Below are positions 1 through 5,786 of a stretch of DNA of 6,503 nucleotides, one piece after another. Each line of letters starts with the position of its first letter. Positions within the stretch are counted from its first letter, which is position 1. Made by a program: the position numbers and the translations under genes. Under the pieces are notes generated by a model. It worked only from the letters and a program-made list of their open reading frames with translations, was not told where the DNA came from and did not search any database. Source of the DNA: Oscillospiraceae bacterium (GTDB lineage Bacteria; Bacillota; Clostridia; Oscillospirales; Acutalibacteraceae); contig CADBPL010000199.1 in the NCBI GenBank assembly GCA_902796535.1, positions 1 through 6,503 on the forward strand, given 5' to 3'.

Positions 1-275
1 CCGGCGCGCATCCATTCGGGCAGATAGGTGCGCTCGGGCAGGTAGGCGGTGACGGATTTGGTGTAAACGCCGGGGGTCTGCCCGTCGATTTTCACGTCGC
101 CCTCGTAGTCGTGGATCAGACCGACAAGAATTTTCATCAGCGTGGTTTTGCCGCAGCCGTTGGGGCCGAGCAGACCGATGATCTGCCCCGGCTCATAGCT
201 GAGGGAAAGCCCCTTGAGCACTTCGTTCTTGCCGTAAAACTTGTGGAGGCCGGAAACCTCAATGATTTTGCTCAT
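1..275 (-). CDS. ABC transporter ATP-binding protein (N-terminal part, cut by window edge)
   Basis: This is the nucleotide-binding subunit of an ABC transporter, probably of the ABC-2/CcmA-like exporter class; it would sit on the cytoplasmic face and power a permease. I translated 91 codons from the ATG at 275-273. The product opens MSKIIEVSGLHKFYGKN, with the aromatic A-loop at F13/Y14 and a Walker A motif GPNGCGKTT at residues 37-45. At the expected Q-loop (about residues 78-82) the sequence is YLPER, so Glu81 stands where Gln is usual. The signature motif, Walker B and H-loop lie beyond the left edge. The start is well supported: AGGAGG at 285-290 lies 9 nt upstream, inside the end of the preceding gene. 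The gene overlaps the AI-2E family gene by 17 bp, so the two are probably translated in a coupled way. The cognate permease, and so the substrate, is not visible. ATPase identity is certain; the exporter assignment is inference. Confidence 0.93.
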   Translation of the reverse strand, partial: MSKIIEVSGLHKFYGKNEVLKGLSLSYEPGQIIGLLGPNGCGKTTLMKILVGLIHDYEGDVKIDGQTPGVYTKSVTAYLPERTYLPEWMRA

Positions 276-1506
276 TTTTCTTTTCCTCCTTACGGTTGAG
301 TTTTATCTTGAACGAGCGGAGTTCCAGCGGCTGCGCGGCCTGCGCGCTGCCTTCACGCTTCCAGAGGTGCAGAATTCCTTCGTCATTGAGAACCTTGAGA
401 ATGTTGATGGTGATCGGCACAATGAACATGCCGATGATGCTGAAGAGCTTCAGGCCGAAATACATACCCACCAGCGTTGCGATGGGCGGCAGCCCGAGCT
501 GGCCGGCGACCAGCCGCGGCTCGATGAACTGCCGGAGCACGGAAATGATGATATAAACCACAAACAGCCCGACGCCCAGCGCGACCCGGCCGGTGAACAG
601 CGAAATGACCGCCCACGGGATGAGGATGGTGCCGGAACCGAGGATGGGGAGAATATCGACAATGGCAACGATCATGGCGATCAGCGGCAGATAGCCGCCC
701 TTGTAAATGCCGATGAGCTTGAGCAGGCCGAGGCCGAGCATCAGCTCGGTGAACGTGATGAGCATGATCAGGCCGTAGGCCTTGGCCATTTTGGCCAGTG
801 TGTTCAGCGTGAGGGTTTTGGTGCGCAGCAGCGCCGTGCGCCGCGCGGGTGAAAGCTGCCGCATGATGAAGTTGGTGATGCGTTTATAGTCGACGGTCAT
901 GAAGCAGCAGGCGATGACGGCAACGATGAAGGCGACCAAAAAGTTGGGAACCTTGCTCGCCGTGGAGATCACGCCGGTGAGCGGCGTTTTCAGCATGGAA
1001 AGGTCAAAGCCCGTGTCGGTTGTGCTCTGCGCCAGCTGCTGTTCCGTGTCGGAAAAAGAGGCCAGCAGATTATCGGCGAGGTTTTCAATGTTGTTTTGCA
1101 GTGCGGTTCGGATGGACGCCGGCAGCCTGACCGTCAGGCCGATCAGCCATTTTTCCGCCTGCTGAATAAAGTTGGGAACGCTTTCAAAGTTGGCGACCAG
1201 ATCGGTGATGAAATCCTTGACCTTGGTGAACGCCGTTGTGCCGAGCAGAATCACCAGACTGAGCACAATGGCCAGGATCAGCAGCACACAGATCACCGAA
1301 ACGAAGCCGCGCTTCAGCGGCGTTTTTTTGGTGATGAACTTGACGGGCTTTTGCAGCAGCATCGCCACAAAAAACGCCATCAGGAACGGAAACAGCGGCC
1401 AGAACGCAAAACGCAGGAACAAATAGGCTGCGCCCAGGATCAGCGCGTAGTAAAAAAAGTTGATGAGCACGCTGCGATGCTTTTCCGTAACGGAAGCGGG
1501 TTGCAA
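259..1506 (-). CDS. AI-2E (PF01594) family membrane transporter, YtvI-like
   Basis: This 415-residue polytopic membrane protein belongs to the AI-2E/PerM family. Members include YtvI (sporulation-associated), TqsA and Na+/H+ antiporters, so the substrate cannot be read from the family name. The architecture fits. Hydrophobic helices lie at about residues 13-51 (two) and 68-92. A soluble, helical segment follows at about 93-185. Further membrane segments fall at about 187-205, 243-267, 272-300, 302-325 and 342-372. The conserved family stretches DILPILGSG (284-292) and IEPRLVAGQLGLPP (328-341) are present. A charged tail of about 40 residues follows the last helix, and its end encodes the ribosome binding site of the next gene. 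The start is TTG at 1506-1504: AGGAGG at 1515-1520 sits 8 nt upstream, and no ATG or GTG fits as well, the next in-frame Met being residue 43, inside a helix. It has its own SigA-type promoter and is cotranscribed with the ABC ATPase gene that overlaps its 3' end. A YtvI-like sporulation role is plausible in a clostridium but unproven here. Confidence 0.9.
   Translation of the reverse strand: MQPASVTEKHRSVLINFFYYALILGAAYLFLRFAFWPLFPFLMAFFVAMLLQKPVKFITKKTPLKRGFVSVICVLLILAIVLSLVILLGTTAFTKVKDFITDLVANFESVPNFIQQAEKWLIGLTVRLPASIRTALQNNIENLADNLLASFSDTEQQLAQSTTDTGFDLSMLKTPLTGVISTASKVPNFLVAFIVAVIACCFMTVDYKRITNFIMRQLSPARRTALLRTKTLTLNTLAKMAKAYGLIMLITFTELMLGLGLLKLIGIYKGGYLPLIAMIVAIVDILPILGSGTILIPWAVISLFTGRVALGVGLFVVYIIISVLRQFIEPRLVAGQLGLPPIATLVGMYFGLKLFSIIGMFIVPITINILKVLNDEGILHLWKREGSAQAAQPLELRSFKIKLNRKEEKKNEQNH
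285..290 (-). promoter_or_regulatory. Ribosome binding site of the ABC ATPase gene, inside the upstream gene
   Basis: AGGAGG on the minus strand lies 9 nt before the ATG at 275. It is formed by the Lys-Glu-Glu codons in the tail of the AI-2E family protein. Its position fixes the ATPase start and puts initiation inside the preceding reading frame. Confidence 0.8.
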
Positions 1507-1514
1507 TTTTTCTT

Positions 1515-1520
1515 CCTCCT
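1515..1520 (-). promoter_or_regulatory. Ribosome binding site that selects a TTG start
   Basis: AGGAGG on the minus strand lies 8 nt before the TTG at 1506-1504. This consensus site at ideal spacing is the main reason for choosing the rare TTG start of the AI-2E family gene. Confidence 0.8.
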
Positions 1521-1554
1521 TTTTTTGCTCAACATTAAAGTATTATATTGCGTT

Positions 1555-1583
1555 ATTATAATACGCTCCCTTTATTTTTTCAA
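1555..1583 (-). promoter_or_regulatory. SigA-type promoter of the AI-2E / ABC ATPase unit
   Basis: On the minus strand a -35 box TTGAAA (1578-1583) and a perfect -10 box TATAAT (1555-1560) are separated by exactly 17 nt. The predicted transcription start near 1548 leaves a leader of about 40 nt before the TTG start. The box sits in A/T-rich DNA between the upstream terminator and the gene. This housekeeping-type promoter does not itself suggest sporulation-specific control. Confidence 0.8.
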
Positions 1584-1661
1584 GGATTGTAGCGAAATAT
1601 TAGGAATTATTTTACACAGCCTTTCGATTTTTTCTCACGCTTTCATTTTACGAAAACCGGC

Positions 1662-1700
1662 AAAAAAGAAAACGTCTGCCCGCTGCGGCGCAGCGAGCAG
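1662..1700 (-). terminator. Intrinsic terminator after the GPH symporter gene
   Basis: Read on the minus strand, arms at 1691-1700 and 1676-1685 form a GC-rich stem with one G-U wobble and a short CG-rich apex. A T-rich run (TTTTCTTTTTT) follows at 1663-1673, about 3 nt past the stem. The structure starts about 44 nt after the symporter stop codon and separates that gene from the next minus-strand unit. Confidence 0.8.
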
Positions 1701-1743
1701 GTCGTTTGATGGTTATGCGGCGGGCGAGGGGCGAGCCGAACGA

Positions 1744-3246
1744 TCATTTTGCGCGTTCCCTTCGTTCGTCGATCTCCCGTTTGATCTTGTCGTAACGTTC
1801 GCCGTAAAGCCAGTATTTTTTGCGGTAGACCGCGTAACCGGCGAGAATGAGCGGAATGGGAACGAGGAACATGAACACGCGCAGAATGTCCAGCGCGCCG
1901 GTGGAGATCTGTTCGCCGTTGCCGAAAATGAACTGATACACGAACGTCTGGGTCGTCTCATCAAAGGTCTGCACAATGGAGGGCAGGCGCGCGGCCTTGA
2001 TGCCGATGCCGATGATGAGCATGGCGATGGCGCCGGCAAATTTGGTCAGCAGGGTCTGCACGGAAAAAATCACGCTGTCGCTGCGCTGGCCGGTTTTCCA
2101 TTCGCCGTAATCCACCACGTCGGCGATCATGACGGTGGAACCGATCTGGTTCAGGCCGTTCGAGGTCATTAAGAACGCGCCCGCGAGCGCCACAAGGATG
2201 ACGTTGAGCCACATGGCCTTGCTGTTTTCCAGGAAGGAATATTCCGGCTTGAGCAGGAAGAAGATGAAAAACAGCCCCGTCATGCCGATGACCGCCATAA
2301 AGTAGTTCGCGCCGTAAATCTTTTCACGCGAGATTTTTTTGACGATGAGCGAATAGAAGATCATGGCAATGCCCTGCCCGGTGCAGGCGACGGCCGTGAA
2401 CACGGTGTAGCCCAACCCCTGACTGAGGTATTTCAGGCCGCCCATATCGCCGTAATAGATGAACACATAGATGATCTGGAACAGTGAAATGGTGGTGCCG
2501 CCCACAAACAGCACGTAGGATACGGCGTAGGCGCGCAGCTGGTCGTTGCTTTTGAACAGGCGGAAAATTTCGCTCAGGGAGATCTTGCTTTCGGGCAGGT
2601 CGTATTTTTCGCGGTTGCAAATGACGGTGACGAGCATGAAGCAAAGAATCATGCCGCCCGCGGTGATGCCCAGCACAAAGTGCGCCCACGGCGCGCCCTT
2701 GGTGACGGCGATTTTGGGAATGATGAGCGAGGTGCCGATGGAGGAGACCACAAAGCCGCCGAAGCCGCCGACGAGCTTGCTCCAGGAGCTGATGTTGTTG
2801 CGGTCCTCCGTGGTGTCGGCAATGGTGGGGATCATGGACCAGAACGGCACGTCAACAATGGTGAAGGTCATGCCCCAGACAATGTAAAGCCCGATATAGT
2901 AAACGTATTTGAGCGTGACGTTTTCAAAGCCGACGGGGTAGAAGCACAGGATGAGCGCCGCGCAGTTGAGCACCGCGCCCAGCAGCATCCACGGGCGGAA
3001 CCGCCCGAAACGCCCTTTTTTGGAGTTGTTCACCATGGCGGCGAGCATGGGGTCGTTGACCGTGTCCCACAATTTGGCCAGCACAAAGGCGACGGTGAGC
3101 ACCAGCACGTCCAGCCCCATGTAGATGTTCAAAAAGGCGAGGAAGAACACGTTGATGCAGTTGTTGGAAACTTCACGGCCGAGGGAACCGATGGAATAAG
3201 TGCCGATCTCAAGCCCCGTGAGCTTGTTGGTTGGTTTTTTTGACAT
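1744..3246 (-). CDS. GPH-family (MelB-like) sugar:cation symporter, MFS fold
   Basis: This 500-residue inner-membrane protein of the glycoside-pentoside-hexuronide:cation symporter family should import a glycoside, pentose or uronide with Na+ or H+. About twelve hydrophobic segments run from residue 15 to 475, followed by a basic tail. Family hallmarks are visible: WDTVNDP (60-66), whose Asp61 and Asp65 match the cation-site aspartates 55 and 59 of MelB; GRFRPW (81-86); VDVPFWSMIP (131-140), with Asp132 matching sugar-binding Asp124 of MelB; and DYGEWKTGQRSDS (379-391), followed by Lys402 matching MelB Lys377. These equivalences come from remembered MelB sequence, not a computed alignment. 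At the position of MelB Asp19 the protein has Glu25 (GSLGREV). AGGAGG at 3255-3260 lies 8 nt before the ATG. The gene is alone between its own promoter and a terminator, with no glycosidase or regulator beside it, so the substrate cannot be named. Confidence 0.93.
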   Translation of the reverse strand: MSKKPTNKLTGLEIGTYSIGSLGREVSNNCINVFFLAFLNIYMGLDVLVLTVAFVLAKLWDTVNDPMLAAMVNNSKKGRFGRFRPWMLLGAVLNCAALILCFYPVGFENVTLKYVYYIGLYIVWGMTFTIVDVPFWSMIPTIADTTEDRNNISSWSKLVGGFGGFVVSSIGTSLIIPKIAVTKGAPWAHFVLGITAGGMILCFMLVTVICNREKYDLPESKISLSEIFRLFKSNDQLRAYAVSYVLFVGGTTISLFQIIYVFIYYGDMGGLKYLSQGLGYTVFTAVACTGQGIAMIFYSLIVKKISREKIYGANYFMAVIGMTGLFFIFFLLKPEYSFLENSKAMWLNVILVALAGAFLMTSNGLNQIGSTVMIADVVDYGEWKTGQRSDSVIFSVQTLLTKFAGAIAMLIIGIGIKAARLPSIVQTFDETTQTFVYQFIFGNGEQISTGALDILRVFMFLVPIPLILAGYAVYRKKYWLYGERYDKIKREIDERRERAK

Positions 3247-3254
3247 TGGGCAGC

Positions 3255-3260
3255 CCTCCT
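3255..3260 (-). promoter_or_regulatory. Ribosome binding site of the GPH symporter gene
   Basis: AGGAGG on the minus strand lies 8 nt before the ATG at 3246-3244. It confirms the start chosen for the symporter. Confidence 0.75.
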
Positions 3261-3272
3261 AAACTTGATTGG

Positions 3273-3302
3273 ATTCTACCATATTCTGCGGTTTGTTTGC
3301 AA
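3273..3302 (-). promoter_or_regulatory. Probable SigA promoter of the GPH symporter gene
   Basis: On the minus strand, TTGCAA (3297-3302) and TAGAAT (3273-3278) are separated by 18 nt, and a TG one base before the -10 box gives an extended -10. The predicted start near 3266 leaves a leader of about 20 nt. I saw no operator or cre-like palindrome in that short leader. Confidence 0.6.
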
Positions 3303-3316
3303 GACTGCGATGAAAG

Positions 3317-3330
3317 AAAAAAGCTTTTTT
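3317..3330 (+). repeat. A/T palindrome between the two divergent promoters
   Basis: A perfect 14-bp palindrome, AAAAAAGCTTTTTT, lies upstream of both -35 boxes: about 10 bp from the mutS2 box and about 14 bp from the symporter box. A-tracts placed there could act as UP elements for either promoter. An attenuator or bidirectional terminator is unlikely because the site lies upstream of both predicted transcription starts. Confidence 0.45.
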
Positions 3331-3340
3331 TCAATAGGAA

Positions 3341-3369
3341 TTGTAAAAAAACAGTTCTTATGGTATGAT
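3341..3369 (+). promoter_or_regulatory. SigA-type extended -10 promoter of the mutS2 unit
   Basis: TTGTAA (3341-3346) and TATGAT (3364-3369) are separated by 17 nt, with TG at 3361-3362 forming an extended -10. The predicted start near 3376 gives a leader of about 25 nt before the mutS2 ATG. It should also drive the radical SAM gene, which has no promoter of its own. Confidence 0.7.
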
Positions 3370-3388
3370 GAAGCCAGAAAACCGACAA

Positions 3389-3394
3389 AGAGGT
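3389..3394 (+). promoter_or_regulatory. Ribosome binding site of mutS2
   Basis: AGAGGT, within an A-rich context, lies 7 nt before the ATG at 3402. It is weaker than the AGGAGG sites of the minus-strand genes, which would suit modest expression. Confidence 0.6.
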
Positions 3395-3401
3395 AACGGC
3401 T

Positions 3402-5786
3402 ATGAATAAACATCTGATCGCCCTTGAGTTTGATAAGATACTGGAGCGCCTTGCCGAACGGGCCTGCTGCCCCGAAGCGCGGGAGACGGTGATGGCGCTG
3501 CGCCCGGTGCATTCGCTTTATGAAGCGCAGGCGCTGATGAACCAGACGGGCGACGCGCACAAACTGCTGGCGCGCTTTGGCGGCCCCGCGTTCGGCGGGC
3601 TGAAAAACGTGAACAACGCCCTGCACCGCGCCGACGCCGGCAGCGTGCTGTCCATGCGCGAGCTGCTCGACATTGCCGAAACGCTGCGCGTTATCCGCTC
3701 GCTCGTTCAGTGGCGCAGCACAAACGCCGGGGTCGAAAGCTGTCTGGACGTGCTGTTCGGCGCGCTTACCCCCAACAAATATCTGGAGGACGCAATTACC
3801 GCCGCCATCCTCAGCGAGGAGGAAATGGCGGATAACGCATCGCCCGAGCTGGCCTCCATTCGCCGCAAGATCCGCCAGCAGGAGTCGAAGGTGCGCGAAC
3901 ACCTTGACAAAATGACCCGTTCCCAGCGCTATCGCGAAGCGCTGCAGGACGCTATCGTCACCATCCGCAACGGCCGGTATGTTTTGCCGGTCAAGAGCGA
4001 GCACCGCAGTGAGGTGCCCGGGCTGGTGCACGACACCTCCTCCAGCGGCGCAACGGTGTTTATTGAGCCGATGGCCGTGGTCGAGGCCAATAACGAGATC
4101 AAGGTGCTGCTGAGCAAGGAGCGCGATGAGATCGACCGCATCCTGTCCGCGCTTTCCGCCGAGGCCGGCAGCTTTGCCGCAAGCATCAAAAACAGCTTTG
4201 AATGCGCCGTCGAGATCAACGTCATCTTCGCCAAAGCGCAGCTGGCTTATTCCATGAACGCCGCCGTGCCCAAGCTCAACGGGAGCGGGATTATCGAGCT
4301 GCACCACGCGCGGCACCCGCTGCTCAACAAAGACAAGGCCGTGCCGGTCGATATCCGGCTCGGGCGCGATTTTGACACCCTCGTCATCACCGGCCCGAAC
4401 ACCGGCGGCAAGACCGTTTCCATCAAAACCGTCGGTTTGCTCACCGTTATGGCGTCGTGCGGGCTGATGATCCCGGCGCGCGAAACGAGCGAGGTGGCCG
4501 TGTTCGGTCAGATTTTGGCGGATATCGGCGATGAACAGTCCATTGAGCAGTCGCTGTCTACCTTTTCCGCGCACATGACCAATATCATCGATATTCTGGC
4601 GCACGCAGACCAAAACAGTCTGGTGCTCATCGACGAGCTCGGCGCGGGCACCGACCCGGTCGAGGGCGCGGCGCTGGCCATGGCAATTCTGGAAAGTCTT
4701 GCGCAAAAGGGCGCGAAAATTGCCGCGACCACGCACTATGCCGAACTGAAAGCCTATGCCCTGCAGACCGCGCGGGTCGAAAACGGCTGCTGCGAATTTG
4801 ACGTGGCGACCCTGCGCCCGACCTATCGGCTGCTCATCGGTATGCCGGGGCGTTCCAACGCGTTTGCCATTTCCGAACGGCTGGGCATGGATAAGGCCAT
4901 TGTTGACCGTGCCGCCGAGCTGGTGTCGGCGGAGAACACGCAGTTTGAAGACGTGATCGAAACGCTGGAAGACAGCCGCCGCAAACTGGAAGAGGAACGA
5001 AACGAAGCCTACGAGCAGACCGTGCAGGCGGAAAAAATACGCAAGGAAGCCGAAGCCAGACGCGACAAGCTGGAGAGCGAAAGGCAAAAGGAGCTTGACG
5101 CTGCCAGAACGCAGGCAACGCGCATCGTGGAACAGGCAAAGCGCGAGGCCTATGCGCTGCTGGCCGAGCTGGAAAAATTCAAAAAAGAAAAAGACGCCGC
5201 CAAAGACACGGCCGATCTGATCCGCCGCGCCCGGGCAACCGTGAAAAAAGGCGTGGAGAGCATGGACGAAGCCGCCGACCCGGTGGAGAGCTTTGACGAT
5301 GATGAAGACTACGTTCTGCCGCGCCCGCTGGCTGTGGGCGACGCGGTGCTGATCAAATCGCTGGGCAAACAGGCGTCGGTGCTGGCGCTGCCGGATAAGA
5401 GCGGCCATGTTTCCGTTATGGCGGGCGCCGCCAAAATGCGCGTGAAGCAGGACGATCTGCGTCTGCTGGAGGGCGCGGCAAAGCCGAAGCCCCAGCAGCC
5501 CCGCCGCACGGGCGACCACCTGAGCGAAAAAGCGGTGATGAACGCCGACACGCGGCTGGATCTGCGGGGCATGACGGTGGACGACGCGCTGCTGGAGCTT
5601 GACCGCTTCATCGACCACAGCCTGCGCACGGGCTTGAGCGAGTTCACCATCATCCACGGCAAGGGTACGGGCGCGCTGCGCACCGCCACGCAGAATTATC
5701 TGCGCAAGAGCCGCTGCGTCAAGAGCTTTCGGCTGGGTACCTTCGGCGAGGGTGAAAGCGGCGTGACGATCGTGGTGCTCAAGTAA
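3402..5786 (+). CDS. mutS2: MutS2 (MutS-like ATPase with Smr domain)
   Basis: This 794-residue cytoplasmic MutS paralogue is full length; B. subtilis MutS2 is about 785 residues. In B. subtilis the protein binds collided ribosomes and splits them for ribosome quality control; older work tied the family to suppression of recombination. It lacks the mismatch-recognition domain of MutS. Residues 1 to about 310 hold the core and lever/clamp, including RNGRYVLPVKSEHR and the SGATVFIEP stretch. The ATPase follows: Walker A GPNTGGKT (331-338), SLSTFSAHM (384-392), Walker B LVLIDE (407-412) with GAGTDP (414-419), and TTHY (443-446). A charged coiled coil spans about 510-600. A KOW-like segment covers about 640-690, and the Smr domain about 716-794, with LDLRG (719-723) and HGKGTG (752-757). 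Arg replaces the His found in DxH-type Smr nucleases. The N-terminus, starting MNKHLIALEFDKI, aligns with known MutS2 starts. The stop overlaps the next ATG. Confidence 0.97.
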   Translation: MNKHLIALEFDKILERLAERACCPEARETVMALRPVHSLYEAQALMNQTGDAHKLLARFGGPAFGGLKNVNNALHRADAGSVLSMRELLDIAETLRVIRSLVQWRSTNAGVESCLDVLFGALTPNKYLEDAITAAILSEEEMADNASPELASIRRKIRQQESKVREHLDKMTRSQRYREALQDAIVTIRNGRYVLPVKSEHRSEVPGLVHDTSSSGATVFIEPMAVVEANNEIKVLLSKERDEIDRILSALSAEAGSFAASIKNSFECAVEINVIFAKAQLAYSMNAAVPKLNGSGIIELHHARHPLLNKDKAVPVDIRLGRDFDTLVITGPNTGGKTVSIKTVGLLTVMASCGLMIPARETSEVAVFGQILADIGDEQSIEQSLSTFSAHMTNIIDILAHADQNSLVLIDELGAGTDPVEGAALAMAILESLAQKGAKIAATTHYAELKAYALQTARVENGCCEFDVATLRPTYRLLIGMPGRSNAFAISERLGMDKAIVDRAAELVSAENTQFEDVIETLEDSRRKLEEERNEAYEQTVQAEKIRKEAEARRDKLESERQKELDAARTQATRIVEQAKREAYALLAELEKFKKEKDAAKDTADLIRRARATVKKGVESMDEAADPVESFDDDEDYVLPRPLAVGDAVLIKSLGKQASVLALPDKSGHVSVMAGAAKMRVKQDDLRLLEGAAKPKPQQPRRTGDHLSEKAVMNADTRLDLRGMTVDDALLELDRFIDHSLRTGLSEFTIIHGKGTGALRTATQNYLRKSRCVKSFRLGTFGEGESGVTIVVLK

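Noticed and set aside
241..852. A 203-codon plus-strand open frame opposite the AI-2E gene
   Set aside because: It encodes a low-complexity Asp/Glu/Gln/His-rich product typical of a reverse-strand shadow of a membrane protein gene.
259..1506. Reading the AI-2E family gene as an autoinducer-2 quorum-sensing exporter
   Set aside because: The family name comes from one E. coli member. No luxS, lsr or other quorum-sensing gene is present, and members have varied roles.
1590..1660. Possible small RNA or riboswitch in the A/T-rich gap upstream of the AI-2E promoter
   Set aside because: I saw no stable conserved fold, no second promoter-terminator pair and no known aptamer core; the stretch lies upstream of the mapped -35 box.
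1701..1743. Short GGGCGAG-type direct repeats after the symporter stop
   Set aside because: They are a few bases long in GC-rich DNA beside the terminator and could easily arise by chance.
1096..2172. A 358-codon plus-strand open frame spanning the AI-2E gene, the intergenic region and the symporter end
   Set aside because: It is antisense to two well-supported genes and crosses a promoter and a terminator. Its composition shifts abruptly in the A/T-rich gap, as expected of a chance frame.
3276..5657. A 793-codon open frame on the minus strand, antisense to mutS2
   Set aside because: It mirrors the GC-rich codon pattern of mutS2. Its product is rich in Arg, His, Gln and Gly with no recognisable domain, it runs through the A/T-rich promoter region into nonsense, and the plus-strand frame has every MutS2 motif.
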